Below, piece after piece: positions 55,912 through 64,000 of a stretch of DNA of 64,000 nt. The first letter of the stretch is position 1. The number at the start of each line of letters is the position of its first letter. This DNA comes from Photorhabdus australis DSM 17609. Its GTDB lineage: Bacteria; Pseudomonadota; Gammaproteobacteria; Enterobacterales; Enterobacteriaceae. The DNA lies in NCBI RefSeq assembly GCF_000711895.1, contig NZ_KL543985.1, forward strand, positions 26,341 to 90,340, read 5' to 3'. The position numbers and the translations under genes were made by a program. The notes under the pieces were generated by a model. It was given only the letters and a program-made list of their open reading frames with translations, was not told the DNA's origin and made no database searches.

Positions 55912-55941
55912 ACACGCCGCTGGCAATCGTCTGCGGCGTAA
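55912..55941. terminator. Convergent hairpin between cspD and macB
   Basis: ACGCCGC and GCGGCGT pair over seven bases with a 12-base loop; a T-rich stretch follows on the plus strand. Confidence 0.6.
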
Positions 55942-55943
55942 CA

Positions 55944-57887
55944 TTATTCTCTTGCCAGGGCTTCTATTGGATCAAGGCGAGCAGCATTACGAGCAGGTAG
56001 ATAACCAAATATCACACCAATTGCAGTAGAACAGGCAAAAGCACTGAGTAAAGCAACAGGTTGGAAAACGAAATGCCAGCCAGGGAGCGCTAATTGAGCA
56101 ATAAATGCAATCATATAAGACAGTGCAATTCCCAAAACACCGCCGACCAGACAAACCAAAATAGCTTCTATTAGAAATTGCTGCATAACATCACCGGTCC
56201 TGGCTCCTACTGCCATACGGATACCAATCTCTCTTGTTCGTTCTGTCACCGAAACCAACATAATATTCATAACACCAATACCACCAACGATCAGTGAAAT
56301 TACCGCTACCATCGTCAAAAATAGTTGTAAGGTACGAGTGGTTTTCTCCACTGTTTTTATCAGCATATCCGTGTTATAGGTGAAAATGTCCTTTTTTCCA
56401 TGGCGTAAGGTCAGCAATTTAACAATCTTCTGTTCTGCATCTTTGGAATTATGGCCATCATTTATTCTTACGGTAATAGAATCCAGGTAATTGCGGTTCA
56501 TCAGACGACTGGCCATCGTACTGTAAGGCAACCAAACATGTAATGAGCTATCACTACCGAATGCAGATTTTCTTTCAGCTATCACCCCTACAATAGTAGC
56601 GGGCATATTACCCATCAGGATCACTTCCCCAATTACGTTTTTTTGATATGGAAATAACTTACGCTGGGTATTTTTATCAATAACCACAACTTGTCCCTGA
56701 CGGCGTACCATATCCGATGTGAAACTCATCCCCTGGGCAAAGCGCTGGGCATAAACCTGAAAATATTCATCACCAATACCCGATACTCTCGCCGCAACAT
56801 CAATGTTTCCTTTACGAAGGCGCATACCTCCCTCAAGAACAGGTGAAACCGCCAGAATATAGGGCTGCGCTTTAATAGCATCTACATCTGATATTTTCAG
56901 CGCCTGCTTACTGACTGGATCATCACTACCAAAATCTTCTCCCGGATAAACACTAATGGTATTCGTTGCAATCTCTTTAATATCGGATAACACCAACGCC
57001 TTAGCTGCATCACCGATAACCAAAATAGTCACTACGGATGCAATACCAATAATAATTCCCAACATGGTCAGCAAAGTTCGCATCTTATTAGCAACCATCG
57101 CTCTCCATGCCATCAATAAAGCTTCATTAAATCGGCCAAGGATTTGGCGTATTGATGATATTTTTGATGTCGCTGACCGGGCTTTAAGCACGTCTTTATG
57201 CAATTGTGAACCAGAATCATTCATAATGTGACCATCTTTTATCTCAACAATCCGCTGTGCCTGAGCCGCAATTTTAGGATCATGAGTGACAATAATGACA
57301 GTATGCCCCTGTTCACATAGTTGCTTGAGAATTGCCATCACCTCTTCACCGGAATGGCTATCCAACGCCCCTGTTGGCTCATCAGCTAAGATAACCTGAC
57401 CACCATTCATCAACGCTCTGGCGATACTGACTCTCTGCTGCTGTCCCCCAGAGAGTTGTCCTGGCCGATAGTTGATTCTCTCTTCAAGCCCTAAACGACC
57501 AAGCAAAGCTATCGCTCTCTGCCTGCGCTCTGTTTTAGCGGCACCTGCATAAACAGCTGGAATCTCTACGTTCTGTTCAGCAGTTAAGTGGGTCAGCAAA
57601 TGATAGCGCTGGAAAATGAATCCAAAATGCTCCCGTCTCAATGCAGCCAATTCATCATTATTCAGTTCAGCAATATTCTGTCCCGCAACCCGGTATTCAC
57701 CATTACTGGGTTTATCAAGACAACCAAGAATATTCATCAGTGTCGATTTACCCGATCCTGAAGCGCCGATAATCGCTACCATTTCCCCGGCATAAATAGA
57801 CAAAGTGACATTATCCAGTACTTTTACCCGTTCATCGCCAGCAGAATAACTGCGTTCTATGCCTTTTAGTTCAAGTAACGCATTCAT
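55944..57887 (-). CDS. macB: Macrolide export ATP-binding/permease MacB
   Basis: Inner-membrane part of the MacAB-TolC tripartite pump, which ejects macrolides, enterotoxin STII and siderophores or lipopeptides, depending on species. It has 647 residues. The N-terminal ATPase has Walker A GASGSGKST, signature [16 protein letters not shown] and Walker B VILADEPTGALDS. Four membrane helices surround the large periplasmic domain (about 300-520). The C-terminal FtsX-like part carries GIGVMNIMLVSVTERTREIG. The start overlaps the macA stop (TAATG). Confidence 0.98.
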   Translation of the reverse strand: MNALLELKGIERSYSAGDERVKVLDNVTLSIYAGEMVAIIGASGSGKSTLMNILGCLDKPSNGEYRVAGQNIAELNNDELAALRREHFGFIFQRYHLLTHLTAEQNVEIPAVYAGAAKTERRQRAIALLGRLGLEERINYRPGQLSGGQQQRVSIARALMNGGQVILADEPTGALDSHSGEEVMAILKQLCEQGHTVIIVTHDPKIAAQAQRIVEIKDGHIMNDSGSQLHKDVLKARSATSKISSIRQILGRFNEALLMAWRAMVANKMRTLLTMLGIIIGIASVVTILVIGDAAKALVLSDIKEIATNTISVYPGEDFGSDDPVSKQALKISDVDAIKAQPYILAVSPVLEGGMRLRKGNIDVAARVSGIGDEYFQVYAQRFAQGMSFTSDMVRRQGQVVVIDKNTQRKLFPYQKNVIGEVILMGNMPATIVGVIAERKSAFGSDSSLHVWLPYSTMASRLMNRNYLDSITVRINDGHNSKDAEQKIVKLLTLRHGKKDIFTYNTDMLIKTVEKTTRTLQLFLTMVAVISLIVGGIGVMNIMLVSVTERTREIGIRMAVGARTGDVMQQFLIEAILVCLVGGVLGIALSYMIAFIAQLALPGWHFVFQPVALLSAFACSTAIGVIFGYLPARNAARLDPIEALARE

Positions 57888-58999
57888 TACTCATCCCCTG
57901 CTTCACCGCGGCTGGTAATCACCTGCTCATGTTCTTTCAGGCCAGATAAAATCTGTACATCTACATCATTGCGTATGCCAATGTTCACCTCCTTCTTCTC
58001 TTCTTTACCACCATTCAAAATATCTACTTCATAGCGGGTTGAGGTGATTTGTTTACCCAGAGCTGAAAGAGGGATCATTAAAATGTCGTGATAGGAATCT
58101 AGTTGAATTTTGATTTGAGCGGTCATTTGTAAACGCAAAAGTTGTTGAGGATTAGGCACCTCAAAGCGGGCATAGAAAAAAATTGCATCATTAATCTTTT
58201 CTGGCGTTGGCAAGATATCTTTCAACACCCCCGTGAAGTTTTTATCAGGCGCGCCTAATACAGTAAAAGAGGCTTTCAGACCTGGTTTCAGGTAAATAAC
58301 ATCCGCTTCCGAAACTTCTGCTTTTACTAACATCGTGCCAAGATCAGCCAATGTCAGAATGGTCGGGGCTTCCTGTGCCGCAATTACCGTTTGTCCCTGA
58401 AGTGTTTTGATATTGACAACAATACCATCCATCGGGGCAGTAATACGGGTGTACTGTAAATTAGTTTGGGCAGTATCAAGGCTGGCCTTATTTTTGCTAA
58501 TTTGCGCCAGTAACGTTTCTACCCTCGCTCTTTTTACTTCAACATCTGTTTTAACCTGATCCAATTCCTGATGAGATACCGCCTGCACTTTTGCCAGATC
58601 GTTTTGACGTTGCAATGTCAGCTGTGCCAGTTTCAACTGCGCCCTAGCTTCCATCAAATTAGCATTTAATTCTTTGATCGTCGCTTCAACTTCTTTCACT
58701 TGATTTTGGGCAGGTTTGGGATCGATCAATGCCAATAACTGGCCCTTTCTCACCTTATCCCCCACTTCAACATACAAGTTTTGCAACTGCCCGCTAACTT
58801 GCGCCCCAACATCCACTTTTCTGACCGCATCCAGCTTACCTGTTGCCAGTACATTTTTTTGCAAATCGCCTTTAATGACGGATACAGTCTGATATTTAAC
58901 CGTTTCTGGCTTACGCAGAAAATATGCCAAAACCGATGCGATAACAGCCATAATAACTAAAAACACTATCCATCGATGTTTCGAACTAATAAAATTCAT
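57887..58999 (-). CDS. macA: Macrolide efflux periplasmic adaptor MacA
   Basis: Periplasmic adaptor that binds TolC and stimulates MacB. The 370-residue protein has an N-terminal membrane anchor (WIVFLVIMAVIASVLAYFL, about 10-28), a lipoyl half motif VSGQLQNLYVEVGDKVRKG, a coiled coil (about 95-165) and a second lipoyl half ITAPMDGIVVNIKT. Barrel and membrane-proximal parts are complete. It leads the macAB operon and is divergent from lysO. Confidence 0.98.
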   Translation of the reverse strand: MNFISSKHRWIVFLVIMAVIASVLAYFLRKPETVKYQTVSVIKGDLQKNVLATGKLDAVRKVDVGAQVSGQLQNLYVEVGDKVRKGQLLALIDPKPAQNQVKEVEATIKELNANLMEARAQLKLAQLTLQRQNDLAKVQAVSHQELDQVKTDVEVKRARVETLLAQISKNKASLDTAQTNLQYTRITAPMDGIVVNIKTLQGQTVIAAQEAPTILTLADLGTMLVKAEVSEADVIYLKPGLKASFTVLGAPDKNFTGVLKDILPTPEKINDAIFFYARFEVPNPQQLLRLQMTAQIKIQLDSYHDILMIPLSALGKQITSTRYEVDILNGGKEEKKEVNIGIRNDVDVQILSGLKEHEQVITSRGEAGDE

Positions 59000-59316
59000 T
59001 TAAATATCATTACCTTAATCACTTGATCAAAGGAACGGCAAAAACAATGTTTCTTGCAATGCCACGAAAAAAGGAAATTTCCCTCATTCCAGATAGATGC
59101 AACTCCGTTTGAGTTTTATACTCACTGAAAGTTATTAATAACACACCAACATATAAGAATAAAAAAATTCTTTGAATAGCAGCATACTTCTCCCTAATCT
59201 TGACTGTTCTCTTGGTGCAAAAAAATTGTTATATTCACTTTTGTGGTCTTAGCAGTCAATTTTTGCACTAAATTTAGATAAAAAGACGTTAACTGTTTTA
59301 AAAAAGGATGTTAATT
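59000..59316. other. Divergent macA-lysO intergenic region
   Basis: About 317 bases, AT-rich; it should contain the divergent promoters of macAB and lysO. I see no gene, riboswitch or repeat here. TTGACT at 59200-59205 has no well-placed -10 partner. Confidence 0.5.
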
Positions 59317-60216
59317 ATGTATTCTGGGCTGTTGATCATTCTTTTGCCGTTAACGCTTGGTTATTTCGTCCATTTGAGTAGTAAAACTCTGCTAAGTGCT
59401 GTTCATCGCCTCCTCAATGCGATGGTATATGTGATTCTGTTTGTCATGGGGGTAAGTCTTGCTTTACAGGAAGACTTAGGCCGTAACCTCTTCTCTATTT
59501 TTCAGTATGCAACCGTATTTTTCTTATGTATTTTTGCCGCCAATATTCTGGCTTTATTCCTTCTTGAAAAACGTGATCCATGGATTACCGGTCCACATAA
59601 ACAGGAAAAACCCCCTTCCCGTTTACATATGGTTTTTGAATCACTGAAATTATGTGGCGTTCTGATTTTAGGTTTCCTACTCGGACTAACCGGCTGGTCA
59701 TGGCTACATTTCTCCAATAGTGCCAGTAAAATCGCTCTGGTTATTTTACTGTTACTAGTCGGTATTCAATTACGTAACAGTGGTATGAACCTGAAACAAA
59801 TATTGCTGAACCGCCGAGGTATGATTATTGCGATTATTGTCGCAATCAGTGCGCTTGTTGGTGGTGCAGTCGCAGCATTGATCCTTGGACTGCCAATGAA
59901 AACAGGCTTAGCACTCGCTTCCGGTTATGGCTGGTATTCCCTCTCTGGTATCTTGCTTTCTGATGCTTACGGGCCAGTAATCGGCAGTGCCGCGTTCTTT
60001 AATGACTTGGCGCGTGAACTGGCAGCAATTATGTTAATTCCGGCTTTGATTAATCGATATCGCTCAAGTGCAATTGGGTTAAGTGGTGCGACTTCTATGG
60101 ATTTCACCCTACCAGTATTACAACGGTGCGGTGGTGTCAGTATCGTTCCGGCAGCTATTGTTCACGGTTTTGTCTTGAGCTTATTCGCTCCTTTACTAAT
60201 AGCACTCTTTACTTAA
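59317..60216 (+). CDS. lysO: Lysine exporter LysO (YbjE)
   Basis: Inner-membrane lysine exporter of the LysO family, which also protects against the toxic analogue thialysine. With the ATG at 59317 (MYSGLLIILLPLTLGYF), the protein is 299 residues, the same length as in E. coli; AAGGA lies eight bases before it. About eight membrane segments. Conserved LVGIQLRNSGM, GYGWYSLSGIL and ARELAAIMLIPALI in the second half. In E. coli it is controlled by ArgR and lysine; here I cannot identify a site. The arginine transporter follows it after 300 bases. Confidence 0.96.
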   Translation: MYSGLLIILLPLTLGYFVHLSSKTLLSAVHRLLNAMVYVILFVMGVSLALQEDLGRNLFSIFQYATVFFLCIFAANILALFLLEKRDPWITGPHKQEKPPSRLHMVFESLKLCGVLILGFLLGLTGWSWLHFSNSASKIALVILLLLVGIQLRNSGMNLKQILLNRRGMIIAIIVAISALVGGAVAALILGLPMKTGLALASGYGWYSLSGILLSDAYGPVIGSAAFFNDLARELAAIMLIPALINRYRSSAIGLSGATSMDFTLPVLQRCGGVSIVPAAIVHGFVLSLFAPLLIALFT

Positions 60217-60520
60217 TCAGAGTTTCAGCCACAATGATATTTAGTGCCATAAATTACGATTTGAGGGTTTGATCACCATCAGTAGTAAGCAATAACTATT
60301 CACCTTAAATTGCCTATCAATGGGCGTCCCCCTCAATTTTCTAAGTATAAAAATAGCATAAATAAGCTTTTGTTAAAAATTTGTATGGATAGCGAATAGA
60401 ACTGGTTAATCAGATATGTAATTGAAATATCAATTAGTAATATTATCTGTATAAAATATTGCATAATTATGCCAACGGGTTTAGCATCACACTAAATCAC
60501 TGACTATTCAGAAATAAAGC
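60217..60520. other. lysO-artP intergenic region with ArgR-like site
   Basis: About 304 bases, AT-rich, with the art operon promoter expected at the right. TGCATAATTATGCC at 60460-60473 is a near-palindrome resembling an ARG box half of a pair; no second good box at the usual spacing. Weak support only. Confidence 0.35.
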
Positions 60521-61249
60521 ATGAGTATTCAATTAAAAAGCATTGATTGCTATTACGGTGTGCATCAAGCACTGTTTAACATTAATCTTGAGTGTTCTTC
60601 AGGGGAAACCGTGGTTTTGCTAGGACCGAGTGGCGCTGGTAAAAGCACTTTATTGCGGGTATTAAACTTGCTGGAAATACCACGTTCCGGCCAGTTGAAT
60701 ATTGCTAATCATCAATTCAATTTTAAACAAACACCTAGTCCAAAAGAGATTCGTTCTCTACGTCAGAATGTAGGTATGGTTTTTCAGCAATATAACTTGT
60801 GGCCACATCTGACGGTTATGAATAATCTAATCGAAGCGCCTTGCCGTGTACTCGGTTTACCCAAACAACAGGCTCTGGCAAAAGCGGATAAAATACTTTC
60901 CCGTTTGCGCTTAAATGATTTTGCTGGACGCTTCCCACAACATTTATCCGGAGGGCAACAACAACGGGTCGCTATTGCCCGAGCCTTGATGATGGAACCA
61001 CAGGTTTTGTTATTTGATGAACCTACAGCGGCATTAGACCCAGAAATTACCGCGCAGGTTGTGAATATTATTCGTGAATTATCCGAAACGGGTATTACAC
61101 AGATTATCGTCACTCATGAAGTGGAAATTGCCCGTAAAGCCGCAAACCGTGTCGTATATATGGAAAACGGGCGCATTATAGAACAAGGTGATACCAGCCA
61201 TTTTACTCAGCCACAAACCAAAGCCTTTGCTAACTATCTGTCACACTAA
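60521..61249 (+). CDS. artP: Arginine ABC transporter ATP-binding protein ArtP
   Basis: ATPase of the arginine importer. It has 242 residues. Walker A is [12 protein letters not shown] near residue 36, Q-loop [17 protein letters not shown], signature [17 protein letters not shown], Walker [13 protein letters not shown]. It starts the artP-artI-artQ-artM operon with gaps of 19, 14 and -1 bases. Confidence 0.98.
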   Translation: MSIQLKSIDCYYGVHQALFNINLECSSGETVVLLGPSGAGKSTLLRVLNLLEIPRSGQLNIANHQFNFKQTPSPKEIRSLRQNVGMVFQQYNLWPHLTVMNNLIEAPCRVLGLPKQQALAKADKILSRLRLNDFAGRFPQHLSGGQQQRVAIARALMMEPQVLLFDEPTAALDPEITAQVVNIIRELSETGITQIIVTHEVEIARKAANRVVYMENGRIIEQGDTSHFTQPQTKAFANYLSH

Positions 61250-61268
61250 CTATTAATAGGATATAGCG

Positions 61269-62003
61269 ATGAAAAAATTACTTTTTGCAACCCTCTTGGG
61301 TACAGTGACTTTATCTGCAGCCGCCACGGAAAAAGAGACCATTCGTTTTGCTACGGAAGCCACTTATCCCCCGTTTGAGTTCATTGACGCAAACAATCAA
61401 ATTCAAGGTTTTGACATAGATCTGGCAAATGCCCTCTGTACGAAAATTAATGCTACATGCACTTTCACTAACCAATCATTTGACAGTCTAATTCCAAGCC
61501 TGAAATTTCGTCGCTTTGATGCTTTAGCCGCTGGCATAGATATCACGCCTGAGCGTCAAAAGCAGGTTGATTTTACTGATACTTACTACGACAACTCAGC
61601 GACATTCATCGCAGTTAAAGGCAAAATTTCCAGTATCACGGACTTGAAAGGAAAACAAGTAGGTATCCAGAACGGTACAACTCACCAGAAATACTTGATG
61701 GAACAACAGAAAGAAATTAAAACCGTTCCCTATGACAGCTATCAGAATGCCATTCTGGATCTGAAAAACGGTCGCCTGGATGCTGTCTTTGGTGACACTG
61801 CCGTTGTAAACGAGTGGCTGAAAAAGAATGAAAACTTAGTTACAGTGGGCAATAAAGTTACTGACCCAAATTACTTTGGTATCGGCTTAGGTCTTGCAGT
61901 TCGTAAAGGTAACAAGGAGCTACAGGACAAACTGAATAAAGCATTAACTGACATCAAACTAGATGGTACTTACGACATCATCTATAAAAAATGGTTTAAA
62001 TAA
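61269..62003 (+). CDS. artI: Arginine periplasmic binding protein ArtI
   Basis: Solute-binding protein of the Art transporter. It has 244 residues, with a signal peptide of about 19 residues (KKLLFATLLGTVTLSAAA). The mature start ETIRFATEATYPPFEFIDAN and GFDIDLANALC are the amino-acid-binding family signature. The loop SLIPSLKFRRFDALAAGIDI is in the family pattern. E. coli has a second binding protein, artJ, next to the operon; here the operon stops at artM. Confidence 0.96.
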   Translation: MKKLLFATLLGTVTLSAAATEKETIRFATEATYPPFEFIDANNQIQGFDIDLANALCTKINATCTFTNQSFDSLIPSLKFRRFDALAAGIDITPERQKQVDFTDTYYDNSATFIAVKGKISSITDLKGKQVGIQNGTTHQKYLMEQQKEIKTVPYDSYQNAILDLKNGRLDAVFGDTAVVNEWLKKNENLVTVGNKVTDPNYFGIGLGLAVRKGNKELQDKLNKALTDIKLDGTYDIIYKKWFK

Positions 62004-62017
62004 GTAACTGAATCTCA

Positions 62018-62734
62018 ATGAATGAATTTCAATCTTTAGCAAATGCCGCCGGTATCACCGTCGGCCTTGCCATCTCTGCATTGGTGCTTGGCCTGATTCT
62101 GGCAATGATCTTCGCTGCCTGGGAATCAGCCCGCTGGAAACCCTTAGCCATGCTTGGCACCTGCTGGGTCACGCTGTTCAGAGGATTACCGGAAATTTTG
62201 GTTGTGCTGTTTGTCTACTTCGGCGCATCACAATTCCTGATGATGTTGGCTGATGGCTTTGATATTTCTCTTATTTTCTGGCATCCCAGAATTCAGATAG
62301 ACATTCAAGATTTTTCTGTCAACCCATTCCTGTGTGGTGTCATTGCGCTTTCCCTACTCTATTCTGCCTATGCATCGCAGACACTGAGAGGCGCAATAAA
62401 AGCAATTCCGGCAGGCCAATGGGAAGCAGGGCTGGCATTGGGTCTTAGCCGTGCTGAAATATTTTTCCGCCTGATAATGCCCCAAATGTGGCGGCATGCT
62501 CTACCTGGGCTTAGCAATCAGTGGTTAGTTTTACTGAAAGATACCGCGCTGGTATCGCTTATCAGTGTTAATGATCTGATGTTACAAACCAAAAGTATTG
62601 CAACACGTACTCAGGAACCCTTTACCTGGTATATGATTGTGGCGTTTATCTATCTGGCTATCACCCTGATCAGTCAATTTATTCTGAAGAAAATCGAGAT
62701 GCATACCACTCGCTTTGATCGGAGTGCTTCCTGA
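62018..62734 (+). CDS. artQ: Arginine ABC transporter permease ArtQ
   Basis: One of two inner-membrane permeases of the Art importer. It has 238 residues with about five membrane helices. The HisM-type motif [20 protein letters not shown] that meets the ATPase is present. It overlaps artM by one base. Confidence 0.97.
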   Translation: MNEFQSLANAAGITVGLAISALVLGLILAMIFAAWESARWKPLAMLGTCWVTLFRGLPEILVVLFVYFGASQFLMMLADGFDISLIFWHPRIQIDIQDFSVNPFLCGVIALSLLYSAYASQTLRGAIKAIPAGQWEAGLALGLSRAEIFFRLIMPQMWRHALPGLSNQWLVLLKDTALVSLISVNDLMLQTKSIATRTQEPFTWYMIVAFIYLAITLISQFILKKIEMHTTRFDRSAS

Positions 62735-63402
62735 TGTTTGAGTATATTCAACAAATTTTGCCGGGGCTGCAAATCAGCCTGAGTTTAACTATTACGGCTC
62801 TTTTTGTCGCTTTCACGCTATCCGTGCTGTTCACTATAATTTTGACCATGAAATTGCCAGTACTAACACAACTGGTAAAAACCTACATCACTCTATTTAC
62901 CGGCACACCTTTGCTGGTGCAATTCTTTCTGGTTTATTACGGACCAGGGCAATTTCCATCCATAAAAGAATATCCGTTGTTTTGGCAGCTACTGTCTGAA
63001 CCCTGGTTCTGTGCAATGGTGACGCTAGCGCTTAACAGTGCCGCCTATTCTACTCAGCTATTTTACGGTGCAGTAAAAGCAATCCCTGCCGGTCAGTGGC
63101 ATTCCTGCCAAGCGTTGGGAATGTCTAAGGCACAATCTATTCAGATCCTGCTACCATATGCCTTCAAACGAGCGTTGTCTTCCTATTCCAACGAAGTCGT
63201 ATTGATTTTCAAAAGTACTTCTCTTGCAAGCACAATTACTTTGCTGGAAGTGATGGGATACAGCCAACTCTTGTTTGGCCGTAATTATGATGCAATGGCT
63301 TTTGTTGCCGCAGGTGTGATTTATCTGTGTGTTAACGGTATCTTGACTTTACTGATGAGGATGATTGAACGCCGTGCGCTGACTTTTGAGCATCGCAATT
63401 AA
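62734..63402 (+). CDS. artM: Arginine ABC transporter permease ArtM
   Basis: Second permease. It has 222 residues, with five membrane helices and the motif [20 protein letters not shown]. It begins on the last base of the artQ stop codon (TGATG) and ends the operon. An ERIC follows after 60 bases. Confidence 0.97.
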   Translation: MFEYIQQILPGLQISLSLTITALFVAFTLSVLFTIILTMKLPVLTQLVKTYITLFTGTPLLVQFFLVYYGPGQFPSIKEYPLFWQLLSEPWFCAMVTLALNSAAYSTQLFYGAVKAIPAGQWHSCQALGMSKAQSIQILLPYAFKRALSSYSNEVVLIFKSTSLASTITLLEVMGYSQLLFGRNYDAMAFVAAGVIYLCVNGILTLLMRMIERRALTFEHRN

Positions 63403-63463
63403 ATGTTTGGCTATCATGGGATGGAGCATTTTTCTACCGCATCATCCCCTTCTTCACAATATA

Positions 63464-63585
63464 TACCTGTTATCTTTCAAGTTGCCTCTTGTTGGCTGCA
63501 CTCACTCACCCCGGTCACATCGTTAGCTATGCTCCCGGGGATTCGCTCCCTTGCCATCGCGATCCATCTTGAAATCTATTGGGTA
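63464..63585. repeat. ERIC element between artM and rlmC
   Basis: A 122-base ERIC from TACCTGTTATCTTTCAAG to ATTGGGTA, flanked by TA at 63462-63463 and 63586-63587. It lies between the converging artM and rlmC genes and is very similar to the copy at 42346. Its hairpin may serve as a terminator for either gene. Confidence 0.92.
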
Positions 63586-63590
63586 TAAAA

Positions 63591-64000
63591 TCAGCCACGA
63601 TTTAATACCAATAATGTTAAAACTTCATAGTGCTCAGTATGAGGGAACATATCAAACAACTGTATCTTTTCTACACGATAATTAGCTAACGCAGCGATAT
63701 CTTTCACCATCGTCTGAGCATTGCAGCTTGAATAAATAATATAACCAGGCGCCATTCTGCTGAGATAATCACATAATTCTTTACCAATTCCTCGACGAGG
63801 TGGATTTACCAGAACCAGTTCCGGAATCTGCGCTTTTTCTACAGCAAAATGTGTTGAATCCAAAGCCTGAAATTCGATATTTTCCAAACCCAATGTTTTG
63901 GCCGAATCACGGGCACAATCAATCGCTTCAGGACTGATTTCTATTCCAGTTAAACGGGTGTTTTTATCTGCACAATGAAGTCCAAAACCACCAACGCCAC
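63591..64000 (-). CDS. rlmC: 23S rRNA (uracil-747-C5)-methyltransferase RlmC (partial, 5' part outside window)
   Basis: The C-terminal 136 codons of RlmC (RumB), which methylates U747 of 23S rRNA. The frame is open across the right edge; an internal ATG at 63893 is not the start. [20 protein letters not shown] is the SAM-binding motif [19 protein letters not shown] the catalytic loop, and [16 protein letters not shown] contains the nucleophilic cysteine. [14 protein letters not shown] ends it as usual. The N-terminal FeS cluster part is beyond the window. Confidence 0.96.
   Translation of the reverse strand, partial: GVGGFGLHCADKNTRLTGIEISPEAIDCARDSAKTLGLENIEFQALDSTHFAVEKAQIPELVLVNPPRRGIGKELCDYLSRMAPGYIIYSSCNAQTMVKDIAALANYRVEKIQLFDMFPHTEHYEVLTLLVLNRG

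Noticed and set aside
63403-63588. Plus-strand frame of 61 codons after artM
   Set aside because: Most of its length is the ERIC element; no coding evidence.

Overview
The window is chromosomal DNA of an enterobacterium in the Photorhabdus/Xenorhabdus (Morganellaceae) branch, with Photorhabdus the best guess. The reasons are the moderately AT-rich composition, the protein sequences (close to but distinct from E. coli), several ERIC elements with intact TACCC...GGGTA ends, and accessory genes of the type common in insect-pathogenic enterics. The backbone matches, in reversed order, the E. coli 19-21 minute region: art - lysO - macAB - cspD - clpSA - infA - aat - cydCD - trxB - lrp - ftsK - lolA - rarA - serS - pflA - pflB - focA - ycaO - serC - aroA - cmk - rpsA - ihfB - comEC - msbA - lpxK - ycaR - kdsB - elyC - cmoM - mukFEB. 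Three kinds of change break this synteny: accessory insertions, ERIC elements and toxin-antitoxin remnants.

Region by region. 1-1177: the left edge cuts an Rpn-family nuclease gene, followed by a headless YefM-type antitoxin remnant that abuts mukB. 1178-10436: the cmoM-mukF-mukE-mukB operon (tRNA modification, chromosome condensation), divergent elyC, then kdsB-ycaR (LPS Kdo activation). 10437-16794: a divergent cold-shock gene, one ERIC nested inside another, then comEC-msbA-lpxK (DNA uptake-type channel, lipid A flippase, lipid A kinase). 16795-20901: an accessory insertion with a 2-oxoglutarate/Fe(II) oxygenase paired with a LysE-type exporter, an ERIC whose edge forms the exporter stop codon, and a PAAR/S-type-pyocin effector that seems to have lost its toxic C-terminus. 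20902-26472: ihfB, rpsA, cmk, aroA, serC. 26639-27936: a GNAT toxin remnant and periplasmic L-asparaginase ansB, not found at this place in E. coli. 28075-34166: ycaO, focA, pflB, pflA (anaerobic pyruvate/formate metabolism) with a likely FNR site.

34167-38894 is the richest accessory region. It holds a DUF4225 protein followed by two paralogous small membrane proteins (probable effector and immunity genes), a convergent orphan Hcp gene (type VI secretion tube protein), and two tandem BPSS1780-type membrane protein genes. 38931-52613 returns to housekeeping genes: serS, rarA, lolA, ftsK, lrp, trxB, cydDC, aat, infA. ftsK carries a ten-base G run and a nine-base repeat array. 52682-64000: clpA-clpS, cspD, macAB, lysO, the artPIQM arginine transporter, an ERIC, and the 3' part of rlmC cut by the right edge.

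I found no CRISPR array, rRNA, tRNA or complete insertion sequence. The most likely undescribed biology is the DUF4225/twin-immunity/Hcp cluster and the oxygenase-exporter pair.
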